Positions 35,457 through 45,051 of a DNA stretch of 64,000 nt are shown piece by piece; the first letter of the stretch is position 1, and every line of letters starts with the position of its first letter. This stretch comes from JAVJSU01 sp040219275. GTDB lineage: Bacteria > Chloroflexota > Anaerolineae > Aggregatilineales > Phototrophicaceae. The translations under genes were made by a program, and so were the position numbers. The notes beneath the pieces are model-generated. The model made no database searches. It worked only from the letters and a program-made list of their open reading frames with translations, and had not been told where the DNA came from. The stretch is taken from assembly GCA_040219275.1 (NCBI GenBank), contig JAVJSU010000038.1:310001-374000 (forward strand). The letters are read 5' to 3'.

Positions 35457-36572
35457 ATGCGTATTTATAGAATTTCATATCGGTTGCGCGGTGTTATTCT
35501 CGCGCTGATGTTCTTGACGATTGCTTTTTCCACCCTCGCTCAAACCGGCGGGAATGATTGCGGACAACTCAACCGCGCAGAATGCCAGCAGGTCGATGCT
35601 AGCTTATCCCTCACTCGTGATCTAAACGCCGCCGCCTTTGATGCAGAGATTGTGCTGACCATCCGTGATGTGTATACGCGTGCATTTTCCACCCTGCGCG
35701 TCTTTTTGGATGGGGCATATCGCTTGAACGATGACCGAAATTCATCCGACCCTGTAATCGCTGTACGCGGATTAGATGCAGATGTGAGCGTGGTGGTTGA
35801 TCTTTCAGAGTTGGATCCTACAGGCGGGTTATACAATGATTTGCCTGCCGAAGAATACGCGTTCGATCTGTCATTGCTGGATGGTATTGGCTACATCAAC
35901 CTGAGCAAATTGGTGGGCGACGATGTCCGTGAAGCCGATTGGTACGGTATAGATTTAGGCGCGCTGATTCAACTATCACTCAACAGCCTCGGCGATTTAG
36001 GTTCCGCGGATTTATTGCCGCCTGTCAACAACAATTCCGCCAATTCTGCGCCCGCCCTGCCGTTTGAATTAGAGCCAACCGATGTACAACGCCTGAGCGA
36101 TGTTACAGTCAACGACGTGGCGATGGAACGTTATCTGTGGATTGTCGATTTTGGCACATTGCTTGATGATACATTCAGCCGGATGACCTTTAACGCCAGC
36201 ATGTTGACGATTCTGGACGCATATTTGCAAGGTCAAAATTATTCAGATGCGGAATTACGAGAGATTATCGACAACTATGCACAGGTTTTAGATGTGATGT
36301 CCTTACGGGTGGAGCGAGTCATCAATCCGGTAGACAGCACTATTCACCGTGTAACCTATAGCTTCGCCTATCAACCGACTGACAGCTTGCTAGATACGCT
36401 GTATTACGGGCTTGATCCGTTAGGGTTAGGGAGTACGGCGAGTGATATTTACCTTGATGTGACCATCAACCGCACACAATTTGACGGGGATTTCGCCCTC
36501 ACTGCACCGGAAAACGCGATTCTGCTGACGCTATTTGATCTACTGCCATTGCTCGAAGATGCCAATTTATAG
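35457..36572 (+). CDS. Secreted protein of unknown function
   Basis: A 371-residue exported protein with an N-terminal signal peptide (RLRGVILALMFLTIAFSTLA, then QTGG). The ATG at 35457 has TAGGA 6 bases upstream. The mature part starts with a Cys pair (NDCGQLNRAEC) that may form a disulfide, followed by alternating beta-strand-like segments and acidic Asp-rich regions. The pattern is loosely like lipid-carrier proteins of the LppX/LolA type, with a large two-sided beta sheet, but I see no lipobox and do not assign it. It stands alone with no operon partner. Confidence 0.7.
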   Translation: MRIYRISYRLRGVILALMFLTIAFSTLAQTGGNDCGQLNRAECQQVDASLSLTRDLNAAAFDAEIVLTIRDVYTRAFSTLRVFLDGAYRLNDDRNSSDPVIAVRGLDADVSVVVDLSELDPTGGLYNDLPAEEYAFDLSLLDGIGYINLSKLVGDDVREADWYGIDLGALIQLSLNSLGDLGSADLLPPVNNNSANSAPALPFELEPTDVQRLSDVTVNDVAMERYLWIVDFGTLLDDTFSRMTFNASMLTILDAYLQGQNYSDAELREIIDNYAQVLDVMSLRVERVINPVDSTIHRVTYSFAYQPTDSLLDTLYYGLDPLGLGSTASDIYLDVTINRTQFDGDFALTAPENAILLTLFDLLPLLEDANL

Positions 36573-36721
36573 CGATAAACAGAGAAAAGTGTGTTCTGAT
36601 AACGTAGTTTTACATGAAGGCTAGATGAAAAACGAACTACTATTTCTCTAAAATGTCGACTGTAATAATGCGTCTAAAACAGTTATCAAAGTTTCCGTAT
36701 ATTGATGAAAAACATAACCAC

Positions 36722-37762
36722 ATGACTCAATTTGCCTATTTAAAAACTGTCTTGGTTCTTCTTCTGGTTACGATGGGGGGAATTTTGTCAATTTCATTGG
36801 TTGATGCAAGGTCAATGATAAATCAAGAGTTGCCTGTCTTTAGAATTGCAAAAAGTGGAGATTCTCGAATTCTGGCTGTAATTTATAATGATTTTGCCAA
36901 CGCGAGTATTATCGATGTTTTCGATAATGTAACAGGCAATTTCGTACAAACGGTAGATATTTCTCCATATGCACCAAAATTGATCGATCTAAGTCCTACC
37001 GGTGATCGCTTACTTTGGGCAGATAGTAGTTCCCGTGTTGGAATTTTTGATTTAAACAGTCAAAGTAACATACTCATAACAGAAGGCGGACCGGTCTTTA
37101 TTGAGGCAGTTGTATGGAATCCGGTAAATGAGGTTGTGGGCTTTAGTGTTAATAGCGCAATTGACCTTTATAATGCGGTCGATTATTCACAAATCGCAGT
37201 TATTGGATCTCCCCCTCCTATTTCTGCTGTTGTTTCTTTTTCTTGGAGCTATGATGGGCAAAACATAATAACAAGTCATTCCGCTGATCCTACAGTGGAT
37301 CCTTCGGGAAATCTTGTGGATATTCAATTGTGGGAGAATACGCTTCTTGGTGGGATCATAAATACGCCTAGCAGGACTTTAAGTGGTAGAGGCGGTGGAA
37401 ATATAGAGTGGAGTCCTGATGGACAGTTTATAGCGGCACTGGAACGTGGAGGATTCGTTGTTTATGACGTGGTCGCAGATACATTCACCGTTCACCCTTT
37501 TGAAGACGATAGTCCAGCAGTTTTGCGTTGGAGTCCTAATGGTGATTTGTTAGCCACCGGCGGTTCACTTATTCGTATATGGAATACTACTACGTGGGAA
37601 GTTATTGATACGATAGAGCCAGAAGGCAACGGAAGCTACGCATTAGAATGGTCTTTTGATGGTCAACAAATTTCCCATGGTGGTGGACCAAATGGACTAT
37701 ATATTAATCATGTTGAAATATCACAGCTCCCTCACCCGCATCCACGGGGGCATGGAGACTGA
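36722..37762 (+). CDS. Exported WD40/PD40-like propeller protein
   Basis: About 346 residues, with an N-terminal hydrophobic export or anchor segment (YLKTVLVLLLVTMGGILSI) and then propeller blades marked by WSPDGQFIAAL, WSPNGDLLATGG and WSYDGQNIITS. Its DNA is visibly richer in A and T and in AT-ending codons than its neighbours, which suggests recent arrival. The start is uncertain: ATG at 36722 places the hydrophobic segment at the N-terminus, while ATG at 36653 would add 23 polar residues; neither has a clear ribosome site. Other propeller proteins in the window share the fold but not the base composition. Confidence 0.75.
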   Translation: MTQFAYLKTVLVLLLVTMGGILSISLVDARSMINQELPVFRIAKSGDSRILAVIYNDFANASIIDVFDNVTGNFVQTVDISPYAPKLIDLSPTGDRLLWADSSSRVGIFDLNSQSNILITEGGPVFIEAVVWNPVNEVVGFSVNSAIDLYNAVDYSQIAVIGSPPPISAVVSFSWSYDGQNIITSHSADPTVDPSGNLVDIQLWENTLLGGIINTPSRTLSGRGGGNIEWSPDGQFIAALERGGFVVYDVVADTFTVHPFEDDSPAVLRWSPNGDLLATGGSLIRIWNTTTWEVIDTIEPEGNGSYALEWSFDGQQISHGGGPNGLYINHVEISQLPHPHPRGHGD

Positions 37763-37798
37763 CATCCGCTAAATCCCTCGCCGATTCTCAAGGAGGCA

Positions 37799-38467
37799 TT
37801 ACTTCTGACGGAAGAGATCCATCACATAATCCATCGACAAGCCCTGAGCTTCCAGATGTGCCTTGAGCTTGCGCCGTGCATCGTGGAGCAACTTATAGAG
37901 CGCGTTACGATTCGTCCCCATTTGCTCCGCCACCACGTCCATAGGTACACCTTGCAAGGCGACTGCCGCCAGCGCGTTATATTGGCGTTCTGTCAGTGCA
38001 TCTTCTAGCGCGGCGTTGATTTTTGCCAGCACATCAGAACGTTCAACAGCCGTTTCGGGGTTGGGGGGCGGCGCGGAATTAATCCCATCAGCCGTTGAGG
38101 CGTTCGCGGGTAAAAGCTCTCCCTCCGCCGTCAAATTATCCAGACTAAAGTCCTTGTATCGCGCGCGCCGTAAATCGCTAATCGCCATACGGACGGCGAT
38201 GCGATTTGCCCATGTGGTAAATTGGCTTTCACCTCTAAAGTTATCAATATTATCCATGATGCGAAGGGTAGCATCCTGGGCAAGATCATCCGCCATTTGC
38301 GCCAATTCCTGCGAGGAAAGGTCACGTAGGTCGCTACGTTCCTGACTGAGGTAGAACAAAATACTGCGCTTTAGGCGTTCACGTAAGTCCTCGATTGCGC
38401 TAGTTTGAACATCTGTATCACCCTTGAGATCGGCTAACCACTGCTCATTGGTTCGGTTTGTCGACAT
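37799..38467 (-). CDS. ECF-like RNA polymerase sigma factor
   Basis: A 222-residue sigma-70 family protein. Region 2 (LAQDATLRIMDNIDNFRGESQFTTWANRIAVRMAISDLRR) shows the promoter -10 binding helices with the FTTWANRIA core. Region 4 (LTERQYNALAAVALQGVPMDVVAEQMGTNRNALYKLLHDARRKLKAHL, split over a helix-turn-helix) binds the -35. No membrane anti-sigma gene follows it. The gene upstream on the same strand, 44 bases away, encodes an FHA/zinc-ribbon protein, so regulation may be through a phosphothreonine signal instead. ATG at 38467 is used. Confidence 0.88.
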   Translation of the reverse strand: MSTNRTNEQWLADLKGDTDVQTSAIEDLRERLKRSILFYLSQERSDLRDLSSQELAQMADDLAQDATLRIMDNIDNFRGESQFTTWANRIAVRMAISDLRRARYKDFSLDNLTAEGELLPANASTADGINSAPPPNPETAVERSDVLAKINAALEDALTERQYNALAAVALQGVPMDVVAEQMGTNRNALYKLLHDARRKLKAHLEAQGLSMDYVMDLFRQK

Positions 38468-38511
38468 AACCTGACTTTCGGTGTGAGAAGAGACTTCTAA
38501 TTCGCTCTTTA

Positions 38512-39021
38512 TCAGGCACGCTCAAATGTAATGCGAATAACAAGATGCCCTAAACGAATATCATCGCCATCGCGCAGAACCCGCGGTTGATTGGCAACCA
38601 GACGTTGCCCATTCAAAAATGTCCCGTTCGCGCTCCCACGATCAACAACATGCAATGAACCATCTTTACGGATGATGGCGGCATGACGGCGGGAAACACC
38701 TTTATCTACCGCGCCCCACTTCTCAAGATCAATCTCCGGCGCTTCTTCAGAATCAGGGTTGCGTCTGCCAATCACCAATTCTTCGATCTGACTCGCATCG
38801 AAGATCATGCTCTTTGCTTCTTTTTCTACCCCGACGACAAGATTCATCTGGGCATTAAAACGGGCGGATCCCCACTTCGGCACACCTTCTTCAAAATCTG
38901 TATCGTTTAAGGTACGTGTTGAAGCATATTCTTGTTGTACATCCATGAGTACCGCGCCACAATAGACGCAGATTTTTGCGGATGCTTCGTTCTTACGACC
39001 ACATTCGTGACATTCAATCAC
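38512..39021 (-). CDS. Zinc-ribbon and FHA-domain protein
   Basis: A 169-residue cytoplasmic protein. It begins with a zinc ribbon, CHECGRKNEASAKICVYCG (two CxxC pairs), then a linker and a forkhead-associated domain (about 75-168) with the phosphothreonine-binding signature SRRHAAIIRKDG, GSANGTFLNGQRL and LRDGDDIRLG. FHA domains bind pThr on partner proteins, here perhaps targets of a Hanks-type kinase such as that at 50585-52606. The start is a GTG at 39021 with GGAGG about 10 bases upstream. An ECF-like sigma gene follows 44 bases downstream, so the pair is probably one operon. Confidence 0.9.
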   Translation of the reverse strand: MIECHECGRKNEASAKICVYCGAVLMDVQQEYASTRTLNDTDFEEGVPKWGSARFNAQMNLVVGVEKEAKSMIFDASQIEELVIGRRNPDSEEAPEIDLEKWGAVDKGVSRRHAAIIRKDGSLHVVDRGSANGTFLNGQRLVANQPRVLRDGDDIRLGHLVIRITFERA

Positions 39022-39278
39022 TACCGAATTCCTCCGACGGATTTCGACTACTTGACATTAATGAAATCATTTTACCATGTTATAACAGTTCTGCCCGCAA
39101 TTATTGTATGTTGCAATCGTTAATTTTCTGTTTGAATGTTATTTTGCGATTAAAAGTGAACATTGTATGATGGAATTTGATGACAACTGTCATGCGTTAG
39201 CATCAGGAGTGTGTCACAATAGTAACGTGTATCAGCACTGGCATCAATCAATTATGAAATAAATGGATAGAAACAGGT

Positions 39279-41270
39279 ATGGCGAATTTATTGAAAACAA
39301 TCACGAGATGTATCTTAATCGTAATGATCTTTCTTCCCGCACTATTCATTGTGCCTGCAAATGCACAGGATGACGACCCCTTCATCGTGCCGGAGGGCGT
39401 AGAGGGTGAACTCGTCTATGTGCCATTTCCAATAGAGATTGCACTAGACGGTGATTTGAGCGATTGGGAAGCCGCAAACATCCCTTTCCAAACCGTGACC
39501 ACTGGCACATCACCGTCGACTGAAGACGGCGAAAATAGCGCCTTCACCTTTTCCCTCGCCGCTAATGGTGAAACGCTCTATATTGCGATGACCTCAACCG
39601 ATAATACCATCATCGCCGGAGCGCACGGCACGAATTTCTGGAATGAAGATTCGCTGGAATTTTACGTCAATTTTTCTGGTAATTTATTCGCCACAGATTA
39701 CACTGAAGGCATCCATCAATTCATCATTAGTCCGGTCATGTTGCTTGATGACACGTATGACGGCACGATCTATACCGGTAACCGGAGCGCCGATTTACCC
39801 ATTGAAACCGAAATTTTCCGCACGGATGACGGATGGGGCTTAGAAGCCGCGCTCCCGATGCAATTCCTCGGTGGCATTGAACACGGGCGTGAATTCGGCT
39901 TTCAAGCAGAATCTAACGGCACATCCGCAGAAAGCCGGACGGTCAAGTTGATCTGGTCAACCTTCGATACCAACGATCAGGCATGGCTTGATCCGTCGGT
40001 GTTCGGGCGGGCAATGTTCATTGAAGCTGGACGCGAAGACATCCCTGCGATCTCCACGCCTCCCCCGCCTGTCCCCATCACTGATGCGACAGAAGCGGCG
40101 GAACGGGTCGCAGAGACTGACTGGAACGCCCTCGCCCAAGCCGCATGGGAGGGTTATAAAACGCATTATATCTTTTGTGGAGAAGCCTGCGGGAATAATA
40201 CAGGGCTGGTCTATGACCCCAATGTCAATTATCAATCCGTAAGCGAAGGGGTCGGTTATGGGTTGCTGTTCGCGGTCATGATGGACGATCAGGAGACCTT
40301 TAACGCCATTTTTGATGCCGGTCAGGAGATTATGCTCAATGAAATGACCAGCCTCTATCATTGGCAGGTGGATAATCGCGGCAACATCGTCGGGCATTTC
40401 TCCGCAACGGATGCCGAAGAAGACATCACCGCCGCGCTGATCTTCGCGCAGGAACGGGTCGATAGGGGCGAATGGGAGCAACACCCGACCACCCCTTACG
40501 GAGACCGCGCCCGCACTTTGATCGACGTATTGTATCTGTTCGCGATTGATGACAACCGCTATATCACGCCGAGCGACGCGTGGGACGGCACCGGACGCGA
40601 ACTCTCCAACCCTTCTTACTTTGCGCCGACATGGTATCGCATGTTTGATGATTATGCCGGAACAGATCGCTGGGGTGAGGTTTTGAGCTTCGGCTATCGT
40701 ACGCTCTATGCCACCGATGGGCAGGCACTCGGTCTTGCGCCGGATTGGTCAACCGCTGATGGACAACCCGCCTATGATTATTGCCTCGCGATTGATCGTC
40801 GCCGTGACCAATGTAGCTACACGATGGGCTATGAGGGCATCCGTGTGTTGTGGCGCGTCGGATTAGACTGTATTTGGTATAACGATCTGCGTGCCTGTGA
40901 ATGGGCGCGGCGGGGAATCACCTTTTTGCAAGCCCTCCCCCCGCGTGAGTTCGCGCTGATGTATGACATGGCGGGTAGTGCCATCATCGACACGCCCAAC
41001 GAGGTGACGACAGGCATGTGGTTGGTCGCGGCGATGGCGGCGGGGGACGAAGACATGCAAAATCGGCTGGCATCGCAATTTCTCGATCATGCCCAAAATG
41101 TCATGGATGCGGGCTACTTTGGCGGCACCACGCAATATTATTATAACCAGAGTCTTGCCCTGTTCGCGGCGATGATCTATTCCGGCGATTTCGAGAATTT
41201 ATACACGCCCCGCGTAGAAGTGGCGGCGGTGGATAGCGACTCTACGCCAGAAGCGACAGCGGAAGATTAG
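39279..41270 (+). CDS. Secreted glycoside hydrolase family 8 enzyme with CBM9-like module
   Basis: A 663-residue exported enzyme. A signal peptide (CILIVMIFLPALFIVPANA) is followed by a CBM9/DOMON-like carbohydrate-binding domain (about 45-250, starting IALDGDLSDWEAANIPF). The GH8 (alpha/alpha)6 barrel occupies about 285-640. The GH8 signature VSEGVGYGLLFAVMMDD carries the proton-donor Glu near 319, and FSATDAEEDITAALI carries the second conserved Asp. GH8 enzymes cut beta-1,4 glucans, xylan, chitosan or licheninan; the exact substrate cannot be read here. The ATG at 39279 has only a weak site (ACAGG). The stop overlaps the convergent GT-C operon by 4 bases. Confidence 0.9.
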   Translation: MANLLKTITRCILIVMIFLPALFIVPANAQDDDPFIVPEGVEGELVYVPFPIEIALDGDLSDWEAANIPFQTVTTGTSPSTEDGENSAFTFSLAANGETLYIAMTSTDNTIIAGAHGTNFWNEDSLEFYVNFSGNLFATDYTEGIHQFIISPVMLLDDTYDGTIYTGNRSADLPIETEIFRTDDGWGLEAALPMQFLGGIEHGREFGFQAESNGTSAESRTVKLIWSTFDTNDQAWLDPSVFGRAMFIEAGREDIPAISTPPPPVPITDATEAAERVAETDWNALAQAAWEGYKTHYIFCGEACGNNTGLVYDPNVNYQSVSEGVGYGLLFAVMMDDQETFNAIFDAGQEIMLNEMTSLYHWQVDNRGNIVGHFSATDAEEDITAALIFAQERVDRGEWEQHPTTPYGDRARTLIDVLYLFAIDDNRYITPSDAWDGTGRELSNPSYFAPTWYRMFDDYAGTDRWGEVLSFGYRTLYATDGQALGLAPDWSTADGQPAYDYCLAIDRRRDQCSYTMGYEGIRVLWRVGLDCIWYNDLRACEWARRGITFLQALPPREFALMYDMAGSAIIDTPNEVTTGMWLVAAMAAGDEDMQNRLASQFLDHAQNVMDAGYFGGTTQYYYNQSLALFAAMIYSGDFENLYTPRVEVAAVDSDSTPEATAED

Positions 41271-43135
41271 TCGTTAGTGGGCAAATCCCATGCCAGCGGG
41301 ACAGCACTCCCCTCGCGCACGAACGGGCAGATGATCCAATCTTCTTCTGGAAGCGAGGGGGACGGTACACCATAAATTACGCGGTTGGGATGATAGAGCG
41401 TCTCAAAATCAGGATACAGGATTTGATACGGTAGATAGGCTAGACCATTCGTGCCTGCTTCGTTGAACACGTTCGCCCGTGCACTTTCCGGTAGATTAAT
41501 CCAGATATCCGGCAGAACACACGATGCCAGCACAATATCCGGTTGGCGCACCTGATAAACATATTGCCAATCAAATTTATTATGACCGATCAACGTATTG
41601 CCAGAATGCGCCGGAAGTTGGGCGATGTGCGCGTCACTTTTGCCGAGTGCATCCACAAAGGCGTAATCCTGCGCGAAATAAGGAATGCTTCCGGCAGGCT
41701 CAATTGAGATCAGCATATCTGTCGGCACATTCGCTTCGATCATATGCGCCATGACCTGCACCTGCCCGCCGAAAAGCGCCGCTTCTTGCTGTGGATTGGT
41801 GAATAATACCCCGCCGTTGGCAATTGCCGGAACACTCAGCACAAATACGCCTGCCAGCGCCCAACGAACAGCAGTCGATTGCGCCATGTTGCCCGTCAAC
41901 CGATCCAACACCACACCTGCACTGAGATACATCAACGGCAAAACCGCGACAACCGGACGCAACAGCCAGAAAGTATCACCGCCCGCGTAAATCACATAGG
42001 CGATCTGCGCCAGCCATATCAGCGCGACAAAGCGGATTTTCGGCTCAAGCCAAACACCAATGCCAATAGCGAGTAATCCAAGCGGATAGAGGTTGAACAG
42101 GCGCATGATGTAAGACACGCCGATCAACCAGCGATCATGGATGCCCGTCATCTTGAGATAATAGGTGTTCGGCAAAAGCTCACCATAATACGTGACCCGA
42201 AAAATTAGATGGGCGATTGTGGGCAGAGTCGCCATCAGGAGCAAACCCACAGCACGCAGATTGCGCTCCTGATACAAAAAGACCAGTCCCAACGCCAACG
42301 CCAGAATCCACGCATCCGCCCGCGCCAGTGGAATAAGCGCCAGTGTAATCAGGAAAATTGTGGTTCGCTGACGGATAAGCGCCCACGCACATACCATCAC
42401 AAGGTTCGCCAATAAACTCGCCTCAAGTCCACTATTTGCCCAATGCAAGATATTCAGGTCACAGGCGAAACCGAGACAAACCAACCACATCCACATCCGC
42501 CCGACATTGAGTGCCTTGAGTGTCGCCTGTAATGCGATCAACGCGCCGACGACCAAGCCCCAATTGATGAGCATGACCACCAGCGACGTGATCGTTTCTG
42601 GAAAACCGGGTAGATGCACGCCCGCCATAACCAGCATCCACAAAAAATTAGTGTAGCCTTCCACAGGCTCGCCGATATTCCAGACCGCGCCGTGTCCATT
42701 TGCTAGATTGCGAGCGTAGCGCATGGTAATCATCGCGTCGTCGTCGAGATAAAAAAAGCGCGTCCCGTTGATGACGATGCTCCGCTCAAAGGCGAACCAC
42801 AACAATACGACCAGCAGAAACGGCGCAAGGACGAGCACCGGATTCTGCGCTAAATAGGATAACCAGCCCCCGCCGAACACCTGTGTTTGCTGGAAAATCG
42901 CCATACCGAGTAACATGCCAGATGTGGCGAACAGCGCGAATTGCACATGAGCGAACAACGCGGCGGTGGTTTCCGGCAAGTTCAGCGCAGAGGACTGCAT
43001 CACCACAAATTGACGATCCGCCAACGGAAGCAGGTCGATCACTTCTGATGCTAACCGCGCCAATAAAACACAGGCGATGAGCAACCCGATTGCGCCGATA
43101 ATATACACCACTGTGCGATTAGTCACCCCGTTCAT
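41267..43135 (-). CDS. Polytopic GT-C-type glycosyltransferase (arabinosyl/mannosyltransferase-like)
   Basis: A 622-residue membrane protein with about ten hydrophobic helices. The first outside loop carries FYLDDDAMITMRYARNLANG and GEPVEGYTNFLW, a pattern typical of GT-C lipid-sugar transferases related to actinobacterial terminal arabinofuranosyltransferases; the acidic DDD pair is the likely metal/catalytic site. It would move a sugar from a polyprenyl-phosphate donor to a surface glycan or protein. The ATG at 43135 overlaps the stop of the gene upstream (TGATG); a GTG one codon earlier is possible. It is the last gene of a five-gene operon. Confidence 0.82.
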   Translation of the reverse strand: MNGVTNRTVVYIIGAIGLLIACVLLARLASEVIDLLPLADRQFVVMQSSALNLPETTAALFAHVQFALFATSGMLLGMAIFQQTQVFGGGWLSYLAQNPVLVLAPFLLVVLLWFAFERSIVINGTRFFYLDDDAMITMRYARNLANGHGAVWNIGEPVEGYTNFLWMLVMAGVHLPGFPETITSLVVMLINWGLVVGALIALQATLKALNVGRMWMWLVCLGFACDLNILHWANSGLEASLLANLVMVCAWALIRQRTTIFLITLALIPLARADAWILALALGLVFLYQERNLRAVGLLLMATLPTIAHLIFRVTYYGELLPNTYYLKMTGIHDRWLIGVSYIMRLFNLYPLGLLAIGIGVWLEPKIRFVALIWLAQIAYVIYAGGDTFWLLRPVVAVLPLMYLSAGVVLDRLTGNMAQSTAVRWALAGVFVLSVPAIANGGVLFTNPQQEAALFGGQVQVMAHMIEANVPTDMLISIEPAGSIPYFAQDYAFVDALGKSDAHIAQLPAHSGNTLIGHNKFDWQYVYQVRQPDIVLASCVLPDIWINLPESARANVFNEAGTNGLAYLPYQILYPDFETLYHPNRVIYGVPSPSLPEEDWIICPFVREGSAVPLAWDLPTND

Positions 43136-45051
43136 CACCCACCCCCGTTTTCGTCAACTTGATTGCTATTATCAGGATTTACGCTGTCGCCCAACGCAGA
43201 TAATCCGGCGACGGCTTGCGGATTTTCCGTGTCGTAGGCGAGTGCTTGGATATAAGCATTTCGGGCGGCGGCAACTTCACCCAGCGACACATAACGCGAT
43301 GCCAGCGATAGATAATATTGCGCCGGATCGTCAACTGATTCTGTGACCACGTCTGCATCATTAAAATGCTCAAGCCGTTCAAAGCTCTGCGGTTCGTCAT
43401 CGGGATTCGGGATGGTCGCTACGGTGCGCCACGCATAATTTCGTCCGGCATCGCTGACGACTACCTGTGCACCCCGTTCCGGCGCAAACATCTTGCCCGA
43501 TGCACCATCCGCGCTAATCACATAATCAGCAGTTTCGCTGGCAGATAACCATTCCGGTCCGGTCTCAATCGTCCATGTATAGGCTTCCGTCACGCGCTCA
43601 AATTGCAGACTAAAACGCGGGCGAAAGGCGGTGTCTGCGTGATTTGTTACGCGCACATGCAAACGATCTACACGTGGACTGCCGATATTCGTGGTTTCAA
43701 TCGGCGCGATGATCTCCGCTGAAACCCGCTCACTGTGAAACATCGGCAAGAACGCCAGCAAAATGACCGTCACCAGATACGCGCCAGAAATCGCCAGCGC
43801 CGGACGAAGTGAGACGCGTTCTTCTCCGATTTCCGGTTGATTTTTGAAGCACAACATCGCCATCATCAGCGGGGGCATCCAATACAGCCAATAATTCCCC
43901 AGCCCGCGATAATACACCCAGAAGAATATGCCCGGCAGAATCCAATAGGCTTGTCCCATTTGTCGCCGATGTCGCCAACCAATGAACAACAGCACGGCAT
44001 ACAAACTGAGGTGGGCGATGGTGTAATATTCGCGTGTGAGCGAACCTACACCGTACTGCGTGAGCGCGGCAAGTCCCTGACTGAACACATTGAAACGGGC
44101 ATAAGACGGCTCAAAGGCGCTCAACAACCATTCTGTTGGATTCATCAAAAAAAATGGCAAATTGAACACAATGAACATGCCCAGCGGAATGCTCACAAAT
44201 TGCGCGACCCTGCGAATTCGTTGCTGTAAAGTTTCGCCCGCATCAATAGAGTCATCCCACAGCATCAACACCAAAAATGGCGCGACGAACCACGGTTGCT
44301 GACGAAAATTGACCGCGAACCCGAACAGCACCGCCCGCCAGATCGGATATTTCCACGCGAGAATCATGGCGACCAATAACGCGGACCAGACGACATCCTG
44401 TGCGCCGATGAAGCTGAGGATGATAAAATCTTTCTGGATAAAAATCGGCAACAGCACCAGCGGGCGATACTCAGGTGGCGCGCCAAAATACATCAGGATC
44501 AGCAACGCGCACAAAAACATAAATGTCACGGCGCGTGCTTGATCGATTCCCATCACGTCAAAAGCGTAGAGTAATAGCGTCGGGAAAATAGGATATGTGA
44601 CGCGATGCTGGGTGGAATTATCCAGAAATTGGGTGGTGCGGTTGCCACGATCACGGAAAACACGCGTCATATCCGTGTAATCCCATGTGTAGGGATTGTT
44701 GCCCGATTGCAACACCTCCACCGAATACTCGCCGATCATCTCGTTATCGGTGCGCGTCCAATAAAGCGGCGAATAGAGCGTGGCTTGCACATAAGCATAG
44801 CTCCCCAACGCGCCCAGCAGACCGACCAGAATCAACCCGCTCATCCATCCACGCAGATGTGGCAACAGACATAACAACAGCAACAATGCACCTGCAATCC
44901 ACACAGTCCCCGGCACGACGTAGGGTATCACACCGCCACCCGTAGGGATCGTATCCGCGAGATTACTACCGACGCTGAGCAAGATGATTCCTGTCGCCAG
45001 TAAACCCAGACGTAAAATCATCATGCGTGGTGTAAACAGGCTTTCACTCAT
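43135..45051 (-). CDS. Polytopic GT-C-like membrane protein with periplasmic tail
   Basis: A 638-residue protein with about ten membrane helices in the first 430 residues, then an outside beta-rich domain (about 455-570) and a short helical C-terminal region (about 575-630) with SLASRYVSLGEVAAARNAYIQAL, TPR-like. The first loop has YSVEVLQSGNNPYTWDYTDMTRVF, shared almost exactly with the next protein upstream (GENPYTWDYAGVYTLYD), which marks the two as paralogues. The start ATG at 45051 overlaps the upstream stop by 8 bases. A glycosyltransferase role is inferred from topology and operon context, not from a proven catalytic motif. Confidence 0.75.
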   Translation of the reverse strand: MSESLFTPRMMILRLGLLATGIILLSVGSNLADTIPTGGGVIPYVVPGTVWIAGALLLLLCLLPHLRGWMSGLILVGLLGALGSYAYVQATLYSPLYWTRTDNEMIGEYSVEVLQSGNNPYTWDYTDMTRVFRDRGNRTTQFLDNSTQHRVTYPIFPTLLLYAFDVMGIDQARAVTFMFLCALLILMYFGAPPEYRPLVLLPIFIQKDFIILSFIGAQDVVWSALLVAMILAWKYPIWRAVLFGFAVNFRQQPWFVAPFLVLMLWDDSIDAGETLQQRIRRVAQFVSIPLGMFIVFNLPFFLMNPTEWLLSAFEPSYARFNVFSQGLAALTQYGVGSLTREYYTIAHLSLYAVLLFIGWRHRRQMGQAYWILPGIFFWVYYRGLGNYWLYWMPPLMMAMLCFKNQPEIGEERVSLRPALAISGAYLVTVILLAFLPMFHSERVSAEIIAPIETTNIGSPRVDRLHVRVTNHADTAFRPRFSLQFERVTEAYTWTIETGPEWLSASETADYVISADGASGKMFAPERGAQVVVSDAGRNYAWRTVATIPNPDDEPQSFERLEHFNDADVVTESVDDPAQYYLSLASRYVSLGEVAAARNAYIQALAYDTENPQAVAGLSALGDSVNPDNSNQVDENGGG

